A stretch of DNA of 40,703 nt from a virus. A program made the position numbers and the translations under genes. Location: positions 1-40,703 of IMG/VR virus record IMGVR_UViG_3300030616_000011; one strand, given 5' to 3'. Within the stretch, counting starts at the first letter, position 1. Every line of letters starts with the position of its first letter. The notes beneath the pieces were generated by a model. The model had not been told where the DNA came from. It saw only the letters and a list, made by a program, of their open reading frames with translations, and ran no database searches. Shown piece by piece: positions 29,245 through 38,388 of the stretch.

Positions 29245-29778
29245 TTATTCATGCCAGAAGAATTGTATACTATATGTTCCTGTTGAACCTGATGTGTTTT
29301 GTAACCATAGGACATATGTTGTATCTGATTTCAGATTCCAATGTCCGCTTATATTTGCTAATCCTCCACTTCCAACAATTGTGTCAGCTACCCCTGTATT
29401 TCCATATTCAAGAACAGCTGTTCCAAGGTCTGCTACTGTCGGGTCATAGTAGAGTTTTGTTGTTGGTGTATTATTTGAGCTTCTATTCTGGTTATATACT
29501 GTTATTTCTGTTCCTGGTATTGTTACTCCAGAATGTGATATCACTGATGATGCTGTTGTCTCATAAAGTTTATAGATTCCAGAACCACCGAAGTTTATTG
29601 TAAACATTGCATTTGGTGTATCATCATGTGTTTCTATCACAAGACCTACTGTAGCATTTGATGTAAAGGCTGTCCATGTATGTGAACCAAAAAATATATG
29701 TCCACGATGAACAAGAGCATGTTCATAACCAGCAGCCACTCTCTGGTTTAATTCATCTGCCCACCAATCATAAGTCAT
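29245..29778 (-). CDS. Putative fibre/receptor-binding beta protein
   Basis: A 177-residue protein without Cys. Starts MTYDWWADELNQRVAAGYEHALVHRGHIFFGSHTW and continues as a beta sandwich (VGLVIETHDDTPNAMFTINFGGSGIYKLYE...KSDTTYVLWLQNTSGSTGTYSIQFFWHE). The order (short helix, HRG-HIF, then sandwich) is seen in small virion proteins of environmental phages. GGAGG precedes the start. A trimeric tail-tip or decoration role is likely. Confidence 0.75.
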   Translation of the reverse strand: MTYDWWADELNQRVAAGYEHALVHRGHIFFGSHTWTAFTSNATVGLVIETHDDTPNAMFTINFGGSGIYKLYETTASSVISHSGVTIPGTEITVYNQNRSSNNTPTTKLYYDPTVADLGTAVLEYGNTGVADTIVGSGGLANISGHWNLKSDTTYVLWLQNTSGSTGTYSIQFFWHE

Positions 29779-29799
29779 TTTTTCATCCTCCTATTTTTT

Positions 29800-30663
29800 T
29801 TATGTTTTTTCTAATGTGAGATTCCAGAATACCACGCTTGGTGTTCCTGGTTCTCTGCTATATGTGAAATCCTCGATAAGCCATGTTGTGTCAAGGAAAT
29901 CATTATTAAATCCTGATATTGTTATTTCTTCTCCTTCATCCATCATTTTATCTATTCTTTTCATTGTCCAGAAGATATTTTCCGAGTATCCTTCTATTAT
30001 GAAGGTATTGTCATATTCATAGGATTGGAACCAGTTTATCCCACCATTTGGTGTAAACCATCTTGTTCCACCACCATAAACAGGTGTATTACTATAATAC
30101 CAGTCCAAATCATCGCTAGTTCCTGTTCCATCTGTTTTGAATATAAGATAATATAAACTATTTGAATGTAAAAGCAAAGCTGGTGAAAAAGTAAAAGTAA
30201 TCCATGTAGCAAGACCATCCGGTACTATATTACCATTGATTGTGCTTGAAGCCAAATCTGCACCGGCAAGTAAACTTTTTATAGCAACTGTTCCATGACT
30301 AGGGTTTCCATCTCTTTCAAGTAGCAATCTTGCTTGTGTCATATAAAAATTTTCGTTAAATTGTGTTGTACCTATTGTGAAACCTTGTGCTTTCCAGTTG
30401 TCGCTATAAACACCAATAAATGTATTATATGTCATATTATATTCATATACATCTGTAATACTAGAATTATGTATATCAGCTGTTTTTGAAACACCAGCAA
30501 GTGTTATCTGTTCAATATCTTTCCCAGTATCAATTACAACACTTGTATCCTCCCAGAAATGGATTGTTTTCTGGTTTCTCCCCTCTGTCCAAGAAAGTGT
30601 CTCTGGTATATGTAAAGTTACTTGGCTTGTATCTGTTGTCATAACAAATGTGTCACAGCTCAT
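29800..30663 (-). CDS. Tail-tip protein with inserted beta-sandwich domain
   Basis: A 287-residue protein. Residues 1-80 and 235-287 (ending EEITISGFNNDFLDTTWLIEDFTYSREPGT...FWNLTLEKT) form a discontinuous domain shared with the C terminus of the neighbour gene. Between them is a sandwich with QARLLLERDGNPSHGTVAIKSLL and LATWITFTFSPALLLHSNSLYYLIFKTDG, which resembles choice-of-anchor or carbohydrate-binding modules. I infer a tail-hub-type core carrying a host-binding insert. The start overlaps the neighbour's stop. Confidence 0.7.
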   Translation of the reverse strand: MSCDTFVMTTDTSQVTLHIPETLSWTEGRNQKTIHFWEDTSVVIDTGKDIEQITLAGVSKTADIHNSSITDVYEYNMTYNTFIGVYSDNWKAQGFTIGTTQFNENFYMTQARLLLERDGNPSHGTVAIKSLLAGADLASSTINGNIVPDGLATWITFTFSPALLLHSNSLYYLIFKTDGTGTSDDLDWYYSNTPVYGGGTRWFTPNGGINWFQSYEYDNTFIIEGYSENIFWTMKRIDKMMDEGEEITISGFNNDFLDTTWLIEDFTYSREPGTPSVVFWNLTLEKT

Positions 30664-32069
30664 ATTTTTTCAGCCTCAAGAACCCAATCATAAATATTAG
30701 GATTTGTGTCATTCTGACGATATTCAAAACTCTTTATCTGCCAAGTTGTATTCAGGTTAGGGTCATCCATTCCACTGATTTCTATTTCTGAACCATTTTG
30801 TTCCATGTCTTTTACACATTTAAGCCGGATAGTTGCCTCGCTTGTTGTTCCAATATATTCCATTCCTGTCATTGTAAGGGTTTTATTGTTACGTTGAAGG
30901 TCATATACCGACCTGTCACCATTCCAGAAGTTGAGTTTTTTTATCTCACGATTATGGTTATAGTCATATGTAGATGGTTTTGTCAGATAACAAGATGTTG
31001 TACTTGGTGTATATTTAACTCGTGCATACATTTGTGTTGTTCTTATTTCAGGATTGACAGCCTCATTTGAGTTTACAACAATATAAATTTGTGTGACCCT
31101 GACGCCCTCTGTACTTTTTTCTCCACTGTTTGTACGGATTTTACATCCTGCTTGGAGATTATCTATCTCAGTCCATGTCCAAGGATTACTTGTGCTTGGG
31201 TTGTTTTCCCATTTATAAGAATCAACCTTGTACCCACCCCATTGATAATCATTAAATTGTGTACCTTCATATTCAGTATTATAAGTGTTAACAAGTGGTT
31301 TCATATAACCAACAAGACCACCAGCTGAAATAGACCTGTATGCCTTCCATCTGACAAAAAGAGTCATATGATTTATTACTCCAGCTTGTGTCGTATGATT
31401 CTCCATGACAAACATATCTTTTTGTGATGAGCTTGTATTCCACCATAGATATGTTGAATCATCATCTGGTGTTGTATCATCTACTTTATCATAATGACTT
31501 CCACTGCTTGGAATTTGTCCAAGTTGGGCAAATTCTCCACCATCTTCCGGACGGAATATAAAACTATAATTTCTTGTAATTGTCGGACTGCTACATTTCA
31601 TTCCGATGAGCAGATTATCTACATCTGTCCATGTCCAAGCTTCGGAATTTGTAGGATTGCTTTTCCAAAGACAGGAGTAAAGATTATATCCGGTTGTAAG
31701 TTGAATATTTGTTGGGTAGGTTGCCTCACTTGATTTTGAAACATTTCCAAACCCGTCATCAAGAAGTATATCAAAAGTCCCAGAACTTGACTGTCCATAT
31801 TGATGTGATTTAGCACGAGCAAAAACAGTTATACTATTTATGCTTCCTAATTCTGTTGTATGATTCTCAAGATTATAAAGGTCACTCACTGTTGAAATAT
31901 TTGTGGTGTAAACATATGTATCAGTATCATAATCAAGTCTTGTGTCATCTACTGTTGTATAATTTGTTCCAGCTGGTTCAGCACTCAATTGTGTTGCACT
32001 ATCACCATTTGGGTATAGCCATAGCATTTTAAGACTTGGCGATTGACTAATTGTAAATGTAGCACTCAT
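30660..32069 (-). CDS. Tail-tip protein with two N-terminal jelly-roll repeats
   Basis: A 469-residue protein. Two similar segments of about 150 residues open it, each with a LENHTT or MENHTTQAG helix-like turn, a VFARAKSH or LFVRWKAY strand and a WTWT(D/E)(V/I)DNL strand. The C-terminal 110 residues (REIKKLNFWNGDRSVYDLQ ... NGSEIEISGMDDPNLNTTWQIKSFEYRQND) are homologous to the split core of the neighbour protein, with the same SG-D/N-x-x-L-TTW pattern. Likely a tail-tip subunit with adhesion domains. GAGG precedes the ATG. Confidence 0.7.
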   Translation of the reverse strand: MSATFTISQSPSLKMLWLYPNGDSATQLSAEPAGTNYTTVDDTRLDYDTDTYVYTTNISTVSDLYNLENHTTELGSINSITVFARAKSHQYGQSSSGTFDILLDDGFGNVSKSSEATYPTNIQLTTGYNLYSCLWKSNPTNSEAWTWTDVDNLLIGMKCSSPTITRNYSFIFRPEDGGEFAQLGQIPSSGSHYDKVDDTTPDDDSTYLWWNTSSSQKDMFVMENHTTQAGVINHMTLFVRWKAYRSISAGGLVGYMKPLVNTYNTEYEGTQFNDYQWGGYKVDSYKWENNPSTSNPWTWTEIDNLQAGCKIRTNSGEKSTEGVRVTQIYIVVNSNEAVNPEIRTTQMYARVKYTPSTTSCYLTKPSTYDYNHNREIKKLNFWNGDRSVYDLQRNNKTLTMTGMEYIGTTSEATIRLKCVKDMEQNGSEIEISGMDDPNLNTTWQIKSFEYRQNDTNPNIYDWVLEAEKI

Positions 32070-32076
32070 TTTTTCC

Positions 32077-32646
32077 TCATAATAGGAAGGGTATCGTTAT
32101 TTTAAAATCCTCAAAATCAGCATCATTATCATGCATAATGGTTGCAGTAGTTGACGAACCATTATTTACATCCCATTCTATTTTTACTCCTAGTCTTTCC
32201 TCCTCAGTTATCTCCTGTGGATTATCAAAGACATCTATCCAGAAGGGGTATACTATATCATCGCCAGTATGCCAATCCGAATCATAGTTTATTATATCAT
32301 TTACTTGTATTACTCCTGTTGATGCTAGTTCTATCTCATCTGCTTCGCTTGTCACCTTAACAATTGTTACACGGTAATCAGATACATAAGAGGTTGCCGT
32401 CCGTGCCATAAATGTTATATGTCCTTCAACTACTCCTTCTATAAAATATGTTTTTTTAATATTATGCGGATAAAGGAATATTGTAGTAGTTGAACCCCAA
32501 TCTGATGAAGAAGTTGTACTACACGCCTCACTTATATAATCTTTCACAAGCAGATAATGATTATTTGTTAAGTTTCCCCATGTTATATCCCAGTCATCTG
32601 TATATATTCCATAAAAAGTCTGATAAAATCTTGCATCATCTGTCAT
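32077..32646 (-). CDS. Putative tail-tip beta protein
   Basis: A 189-residue, acidic, beta-rich protein: MTDDARFYQTFYGIYTDDWDITWGN, KTYFIEGVVEGHITFMARTATSYVSDYRVTIVKV, and a late ERLGVKIEWDVNNGSSTTATIMHDND. It lies directly after the tape measure gene, where distal-tail proteins are coded. GAGGTG precedes the ATG. A baseplate or distal-tail role is inferred from place. Confidence 0.7.
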   Translation of the reverse strand: MTDDARFYQTFYGIYTDDWDITWGNLTNNHYLLVKDYISEACSTTSSSDWGSTTTIFLYPHNIKKTYFIEGVVEGHITFMARTATSYVSDYRVTIVKVTSEADEIELASTGVIQVNDIINYDSDWHTGDDIVYPFWIDVFDNPQEITEEERLGVKIEWDVNNGSSTTATIMHDNDADFEDFKITIPFLL

Positions 32647-32653
32647 ATTTTTT

Positions 32654-35392
32654 TCACCTCATATCATATTTACTTGTTCCATCAGCATTAATAAGTTCAG
32701 CTTTTATACCCAAACCAAGCATACTAGCTACCCTATTTATATCAACATCCGTGTTAATATTTCCAACCTTTACCAACATGTTTATTACTGCATTTGTAAG
32801 ACCAGTCTTTGGTACAGTCTTATATGTCATCCCACCTGTTCCACCTGATGGTGCATAACTATAATTCTCATATTTTTTCACATAACTAGCAAGAGCTTTC
32901 TTCATACCTGCTGCATCTATAAACAATGAAAGACCAGGTGCTTCCATTAATATTTTTGTAAGATCCTGCATTTTATCAAAAGCAGTCTTATTTATAGATG
33001 TAAGCGTATCCTCCCATTGTTGTTTCCTGGTATCAAGAAGAACTGCCTCATCAAATATTTCCTGTGACAAATCAGCTATCTGCTGATCATAATTGTATTT
33101 CATCTGGTATGTTACTTCATTTGCATCACGGATTCTTTTATCAATGATTTCTTTTGCCTTCTGATAGGCATCAAGTTCGGATACTGTTTTTCTCTCTGCA
33201 TTATCTTCAGCGGAGATTCTTTCCTGAAGATTCATTATTCGAAGGTTTTTCATCCTTCTTTCTTCAGATCGTGTAAGACCACGCCTTCTCATCATTCCTC
33301 TAAGTTGAAGTTTCATTATCTCCAAATTGTTTTCTTCGATGACTAAGTTTGTTTTTTCCATCTCTTTCCGCTGGCTTTCTTGTGCATGTTCATATTCTCG
33401 GACAGTTGTTACCGCATTTTTTAGTTCTGTATTTTGTGTCTTCCAAAGATAAGTTTCATCCTCTAGTCCCATATTTATATCATGTATAAGGTCAGCATGT
33501 GTTTGTTCTGCTTTAAGAAGTTCAAATTCATATCCTAATGTTCCCTTTATTGTATCTCCATATTGTGATAGTTTTTCTCTTTGTTCTTCTGTTAAGCTAG
33601 TCAATTCTGAAACAGCTATACTTGCTGTTCTCTGAAAAGTTCCCCAAACATGAGTAATATTTTCAGTAATTTCTTCATTGAGGGTATCAAGCGTTCCCCA
33701 ACCATAAGTAATATTTTCAGTAAGTTCTTCATTGAGGTTATCAAGCTCATTTTCTATATCTATAAGGTCTGTTTCAAGTTTTTCGAGTTCTGTGGTGTAA
33801 TCATCAAGTCGCCCTGTTGCCTTATCAAAGGCATTCTGGTTATTATTAATTTCCCATGTTAAATCTTCGAGGTTTTGTGTAAGATCACCAGAGTAATATC
33901 TTATTATATCATGTACTTTTTTCTCCACTTCTTCAGCATCATATCCTTCTTTAACCTTCAGAAAACCTTTTTCTATAGAAAAAGGTGATTCTCCCATTCC
34001 AAATAATTCTCTTTCCACTTTTTTTATTTCTGCACTGATTTTCTCAGCTTCTTTAAAAGCATCTATATAGGCATCAATAGAACCAACATCAAGAAAACCA
34101 CCTTCTCCCTCAAAAGGCTCCATAACCTGATTAATATAACTATCTTTTATTCGCTGGAAAGTATCCTCAACACGTCTAACCGATGCATCAGCATCACCAC
34201 CAGAAAGAAAAGTACCCCACCAAACTTTTGTCTTACGCCACCATAATTCAAAACCAGACCATGCCTCACCAACCTTTCTCTCAGCATATTCAAGCTGTTG
34301 AGTAAGAATCTCAGCCTGACGTTGAGCAGTATTAATCATTTTAGCAAGAGCTTCCTCAGTACGACCAGCTGCATCCTTAACAAGTAGAAGATCTTCCTCA
34401 AAACCCTCAAGTCCCTCATCACCTGCTAAAACCATTGCAACACGAAGGCTACGCATATTTGGGATAAGCTCAGAAATTATCCCTCTTCCGAATTCATGTG
34501 TTGCCTCATTAAGTTTATGGAAGAAACCAACTAAACCATCAATACGAAGACTAAGAGCACTCATATCAATGCCATATTCTTGAGCAACCTTTTTTGCCTT
34601 CTCAGTTGGACTAACAACATTCTGAATAGCAAGAGCAAGACCACGAGCTGTCATATCAAGATGAAGACCATGACGAGTAGCTGTAGACAATGCAGCCATA
34701 AGTTCACTGAAACGTATACCAGCTTGTGCAGCTATTGGTACTACATAACCAAGAGATGATTCCAAGTCACGGAACTGGAATTTACCACGGACAACCGATT
34801 GAAAAAGAATATCAGAAACATTTGCTGCCTGTGCAGCAGTCATCCCATAAGTATTCAGAACCGTCGTAAAAATATCTACAGATTCACGTACCGTTGACAA
34901 TCCAGCTATAGAAGCCTTAGTAGCAGTATTTAGAAGTCCTATGGCATCTTCAGCATCAAAAGCAGCAGACATAATGTCATATAATCCTTTTGCCATATCA
35001 GACGTTGCCTGCCCGAAGTTAATAGAAAGAACCTGTACACCAGCTGAAAGACGATCTATTTGATCATATGTATCTTTTCCGAGGATTGTTCCTACTTCTG
35101 CGATTCTTACTTCAAACTCACGGAATTTATTTATTGAATCCCCAACCCATCCGATGAGAGAACGAATTGCTTGTTCACCATATCTAAAAGCAGCCTGAAG
35201 ACCAACGAAACGCATAGCAAGTCCTTTTAATTCACCACCGAAACGTTTTGTCCGAGTTGAAGATTTTAACATACCATTTTCATATGTTCTAGTGGTTTTA
35301 GAAAGACCTTTCATCTCTGTTGTAACTTCTCTAACTTTGTTAATAAGATTACCCTTATATTGAAATTCAAAACTTACTGTTTTTTCAGCCAT
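32654..35392 (-). CDS. Tail tape measure protein (TP901-type)
   Basis: A 912-residue protein, the largest wholly inside the window. Residues 85-320 contain the TP901 core: FEVRIAEVGTILG, LSINFGQATSDMAKGLYDIMSAAFDA, LSTVRESVDIFTTVLNTYGMTAAQAANVSDILFQSVVRGKF and LESSLGYVVPIAAQAGI. Long coiled coils follow (residues about 500-800, with a repeated ENITYGWGTLDTLNEE-type segment). No lysozyme or peptidase domain is seen. At about 0.15 nm per residue a tail near 135 nm is expected. The start overlaps the end of the frameshifted chaperone extension by eight bases. Confidence 0.92.
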   Translation of the reverse strand: MAEKTVSFEFQYKGNLINKVREVTTEMKGLSKTTRTYENGMLKSSTRTKRFGGELKGLAMRFVGLQAAFRYGEQAIRSLIGWVGDSINKFREFEVRIAEVGTILGKDTYDQIDRLSAGVQVLSINFGQATSDMAKGLYDIMSAAFDAEDAIGLLNTATKASIAGLSTVRESVDIFTTVLNTYGMTAAQAANVSDILFQSVVRGKFQFRDLESSLGYVVPIAAQAGIRFSELMAALSTATRHGLHLDMTARGLALAIQNVVSPTEKAKKVAQEYGIDMSALSLRIDGLVGFFHKLNEATHEFGRGIISELIPNMRSLRVAMVLAGDEGLEGFEEDLLLVKDAAGRTEEALAKMINTAQRQAEILTQQLEYAERKVGEAWSGFELWWRKTKVWWGTFLSGGDADASVRRVEDTFQRIKDSYINQVMEPFEGEGGFLDVGSIDAYIDAFKEAEKISAEIKKVERELFGMGESPFSIEKGFLKVKEGYDAEEVEKKVHDIIRYYSGDLTQNLEDLTWEINNNQNAFDKATGRLDDYTTELEKLETDLIDIENELDNLNEELTENITYGWGTLDTLNEEITENITHVWGTFQRTASIAVSELTSLTEEQREKLSQYGDTIKGTLGYEFELLKAEQTHADLIHDINMGLEDETYLWKTQNTELKNAVTTVREYEHAQESQRKEMEKTNLVIEENNLEIMKLQLRGMMRRRGLTRSEERRMKNLRIMNLQERISAEDNAERKTVSELDAYQKAKEIIDKRIRDANEVTYQMKYNYDQQIADLSQEIFDEAVLLDTRKQQWEDTLTSINKTAFDKMQDLTKILMEAPGLSLFIDAAGMKKALASYVKKYENYSYAPSGGTGGMTYKTVPKTGLTNAVINMLVKVGNINTDVDINRVASMLGLGIKAELINADGTSKYDMR

Positions 35393-35640
35393 GTTTCATT
35401 CTCTCCTGGGCTCTTTTTATCATATCCTTCTGAGATTTTTTCAGAGGAATGGGTTGCCCGTCATTCATCATTTTTTTGATTTTAAGATACTTATGTAAAT
35501 TATTGAAATCTTTCATGCTCATAATATTAATATCTTGAAGATTACCAAGTTGTATATACATCTCAAACTTGATTTCTCGAAGACTATCAAGTTGTTCCGT
35601 AAAGGAAATATCTACATCGTTTTCCGAAAATCCTTCTCTT
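35385..35640 (-). CDS. Tail assembly chaperone extension, -1 frame (GT-like)
   Basis: After the shorter chaperone's TAG (35612-35614) the -1 frame is open to a TGA at 35385. It codes for END-VDISFTEQLDSLREIKFEMY... and ends QERMKHG, and has no own start before residue 25. In the -1 frame a TGA stands just above 35637, so a shift must occur within about 25 bases, which contain TTTTCGG and GGAAAAC as slip sites. This is the G/GT arrangement of lambda-type tails, where the long form recruits the tape measure protein. Confidence 0.65.
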
Positions 35641-35926
35641 CACCCTTTGTAAGTTCACGTCCGGCTTCCCAGATATTATTCGAAAGAAAAACAAAATCAG
35701 CGACATGCATATTTTTTATATCATCAAGAGAAACACTTTCATCAATAATTTGAAGTGTCTTCCAGACAAGTATCTGATTCATTTCTTTCTCAAATTTTCC
35801 CCGATTTTTTTTGTATTTTTCCTCTTTTTCAAGTTTGGCAATTTCCTCAAGCCATTCCTCATGACGACTAACTGTCATCTTTGGAAGGACAAAGGATTCG
35901 CCATCTTTTACAAAGGATAAAGATAT
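35612..35926 (-). CDS. Tail assembly chaperone, short form; start unclear
   Basis: The first ATG (35878) gives 88 residues, MTVSRHEEWLEEIAKLEKEEKYKK. But upstream codons in the same frame give KISLSFVKDGESFVLPK, the beta strand pair that usually opens this family, and no ATG, GTG or TTG occurs before a TGA at 35966. ATA at 35924-35926 lies five bases after GGAG, and another ATA at 35936 follows AGAGG by ten. An AUA start is proposed. It lies between the tail tube and tape measure genes, the standard chaperone position. Confidence 0.65.
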   Translation of the reverse strand: MSLSFVKDGESFVLPKMTVSRHEEWLEEIAKLEKEEKYKKNRGKFEKEMNQILVWKTLQIIDESVSLDDIKNMHVADFVFLSNNIWEAGRELTKGEEKDFRKTM

Positions 35927-36009
35927 TTTTTCTCCTATTTTCTCACAACCTCTTACCCATACAAATCATGGAATAAGCATAAAATAAAGAAAACGTAGGG
36001 ATAAAACCC

Positions 36010-36906
36010 TTACGTTATTGTTAAATTTTTGAAAGTAAATGGTTGACTAACCATCATTCCTTCATCTGTGAGACTTTGGTCTACTGATGTATTATCGAAA
36101 CGCCCGACATTCAATGTGAATGTGTCATCTATACCTGATTGTCCTGTAACAACTGCTATGCTTGATAGAACAGCACCACCGAAGACATCACCCCAGTGAA
36201 CAGCTCCACCATTATTCAGGCTTATATCACACGATCCTATTATATCCTTTGCACCAGGAATAGCACATGTCTTTGTTGATGTATCGCAATCCCAGTAATC
36301 AGTTATATGATTATCAACGTTTATTTCAATACTATTAGTAATATAAGCTGGTTCAGCTATTCCGGTTATTGTAATAGTATTAGCTGTGTGGTTAAATCTT
36401 GCATATTCCTTTCCTAATGCTGTTGGTTTGGTTCTAACTGTCGTTGATGCTGTTGCAACACTTTGTACACTGAAATCAGCGGAACAAATATATTCATTTC
36501 CTTTACTAGCAGAAAGTGTAAAACTCTTTGCTACGCAACCAGTTAGCATGTAATATGATTTTGTACCACCAAGCTTGTTAGCAGAATATTCAAATGCTAA
36601 ACTTTTAACAGTACCTGTTGAACTACGGTCACAACAATATGTTGCAAGTGAACCGATTGTTGCACTTGGTGTTGTTGGTTGAAGTACCCATTCGATATGT
36701 AATACTGGGTCACTTGGTTGACTTATAAAACCACAAATTGTTGGTTCACTAATTCCACGTAAAGTCTTGTGTATATCACCAGAATCCAGTCTGACATTAT
36801 ATACCTTGTCAGATATTAACATGGTTCCGCCGCTGGTTTCACCACCACCGTAAACATTTTCTTCCCAGAACCATATATCTCCTTGATATGGAAGTCCCAT
36901 TGCCAT
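36010..36906 (-). CDS. Major tail tube protein
   Basis: A 298-residue protein: IWFWEENVYGGGETSGGTMLISDKVYNVRLDSGDIHKTLRGISEPTICGF, then strands typical of tail tubes (KSYYMLTGCVAKSFTLSASKGNEYICSADFSVQSV) and a C-terminal Ig-like part with SIEINVDNHITDYWD and TFTLNVGRFDNTSVDQ. The IHKTLRGIxEP and S-x-T-LSASKGNE-x-x-x-x-ADF patterns fit archaeal-virus tube proteins. It has eight Cys including a CC pair. AAGGAGGT precedes the ATG. It forms the hexameric rings of the non-contractile tail. Confidence 0.82.
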   Translation of the reverse strand: MAMGLPYQGDIWFWEENVYGGGETSGGTMLISDKVYNVRLDSGDIHKTLRGISEPTICGFISQPSDPVLHIEWVLQPTTPSATIGSLATYCCDRSSTGTVKSLAFEYSANKLGGTKSYYMLTGCVAKSFTLSASKGNEYICSADFSVQSVATASTTVRTKPTALGKEYARFNHTANTITITGIAEPAYITNSIEINVDNHITDYWDCDTSTKTCAIPGAKDIIGSCDISLNNGGAVHWGDVFGGAVLSSIAVVTGQSGIDDTFTLNVGRFDNTSVDQSLTDEGMMVSQPFTFKNLTIT

Positions 36907-36958
36907 TGTCTTTTCTACCTCCTTAATTTTTTTATTTTTTTATTCTCTAATTATTTTT

Positions 36959-37462
36959 TTATGGTCCTTGATACCTATTCGCATAGGCACTGACCACATA
37001 ATGGAAAACAACTCGTTTCCCATCTGTTTCAATTATCTCCCGTCCAGTATCTTCGGGTTCCACCCATGTACAATCAGATACCGTATGACGGTATGTCATA
37101 ATCCTGTCTATTAGTTCATCTTTAAGGTCTTTAACCCATGTTTTGATTGTTATCTCATCCTTATTTGCAACATAAATATTAAAATCCACATATGCCTTGT
37201 CAAACCTTGTGTCACCTTGAACATTATCAACTCTCCCAGGAGCATCTACAAGAGTAAGCTCTATAAATGGAAAATATGGAAGTTCACCTGTCCGAGCCTC
37301 AGAAGGCATAAACAGTGGAACATAACATGTATCACCCTTAAGCGGTCCATCTGGATATGAAAAACTTATACAGCTTTCATCAACTCCGTCATCATCAACA
37401 TCATAACTATAACCTATAGCATTAATGATGTCGACTCGTGGGTCAAAAGCAGTATAAGTCAT
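36959..37462 (-). CDS. Tail terminator / completion protein
   Basis: About 167 residues. FPFIELTLVDAPGRVDNVQGDTRFDKAYVDFNIYVANKDE and TWVKDLKDELIDRIMTYR fit tail-terminator proteins of siphoviruses (edge strand plus helix capping the tube). Gene order between connector and tail tube supports this. The ATG at 37462 is preceded by GCAGGTG; an in-frame GTG at 37471 is an alternative that overlaps the connector gene. Confidence 0.72.
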   Translation of the reverse strand: MTYTAFDPRVDIINAIGYSYDVDDDGVDESCISFSYPDGPLKGDTCYVPLFMPSEARTGELPYFPFIELTLVDAPGRVDNVQGDTRFDKAYVDFNIYVANKDEITIKTWVKDLKDELIDRIMTYRHTVSDCTWVEPEDTGREIIETDGKRVVFHYVVSAYANRYQGP

Positions 37463-37463
37463 A

Positions 37464-38387
37464 TTATACACCTGCTACCATTGGTTTCCTCACCTGATTA
37501 ATAAGCTGACGGTATTTTCTATAGAACCGTCGACTGTCCTTTTCAATAATTGGAAGATTTGATGCTATATCACCAAGTGTCACCCTGTCAACTTCTTTAA
37601 GTCGTCTCATAACCATATCAGCTGCTAGATGACCAACTGCATTTCTGAAAAGTTCTTCATCGTAGCTTCCGTATTGATGCCAGTAGTCAATGTATACTCC
37701 TTCATTGTTAGCAGGAATAGCTGTACTTCCATCATTCTGATACATTGATATTTCTCCTCTCTGATATTTAGAAACCGTAATTATGGCTCGTTGATAGCTT
37801 CCATTATTATCAACCCACCATGCATTAATATCTGTTGCACATGATGTATTATTACCAGTTATGCTTCCATCACCATTTATATCGGCAATTGGAAAGAAAT
37901 TACTTTGAAAGCTTGTATTTATTCCATCAAATCCTGCTCCTGTATTAGGATTTCCATTTGGTGTTTCCTCATAATGATGGATATAAATATCTCGTAATGC
38001 TTCTTTGTAGGCTTTCCAACAAATGTCAGAAAGTGCATCATCATCTACATCCTTAGTCTCACTAGCTCCTGTTATATCTCTTACATCATCTGTCACACGC
38101 CAAGGCATTACATAGAATTTATCATGTTCAACCGCTACCTGACTTGTTCCTGATGTGCTTTTTACTTCTATTTTGTATTTACCATATGTTGCAGTGGAGG
38201 ACAATGAATCATAGTTATAGTAATAAACACCCGTACTATCTCTTGCCATAGCTTGTGAATTAACAAGAACAAAATCACAGGGGTCTTTAATCGTTATACT
38301 TACTGTGCTTGGATCAACCTTTGTTTTAGTCCGGTCTCTAATTGTTATCCAGTAAGCTATAGAATCTTCTCTTTCGTAGATTGCCAT
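37464..38387 (-). CDS. Head-tail connector with N-terminal Ig-like domain and Ca-loop
   Basis: A 307-residue protein, longer than usual adaptors. Residues 1-95 form an Ig-like sandwich (WITIRDRTKTKVDPSTVSITIKDP...YGKYKIEVKSTSGTSQ). A helical adaptor follows (DVRDITGASE, ALSDICWKAYKEALRDIYIHHYEE) and ends with FRNAVGHLAADMVMRRLKEVDRV and KYRQLINQVRKPM. Inserted between is ADINGDGSITG, a D-x-N-x-D-G-x-I EF-hand/dockerin-type calcium loop. GGAGG precedes the ATG. It probably joins portal to tail; the Ig domain may project outward. Confidence 0.72.
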   Translation of the reverse strand: MAIYEREDSIAYWITIRDRTKTKVDPSTVSITIKDPCDFVLVNSQAMARDSTGVYYYNYDSLSSTATYGKYKIEVKSTSGTSQVAVEHDKFYVMPWRVTDDVRDITGASETKDVDDDALSDICWKAYKEALRDIYIHHYEETPNGNPNTGAGFDGINTSFQSNFFPIADINGDGSITGNNTSCATDINAWWVDNNGSYQRAIITVSKYQRGEISMYQNDGSTAIPANNEGVYIDYWHQYGSYDEELFRNAVGHLAADMVMRRLKEVDRVTLGDIASNLPIIEKDSRRFYRKYRQLINQVRKPMVAGV

Positions 38388-38388
38388 T

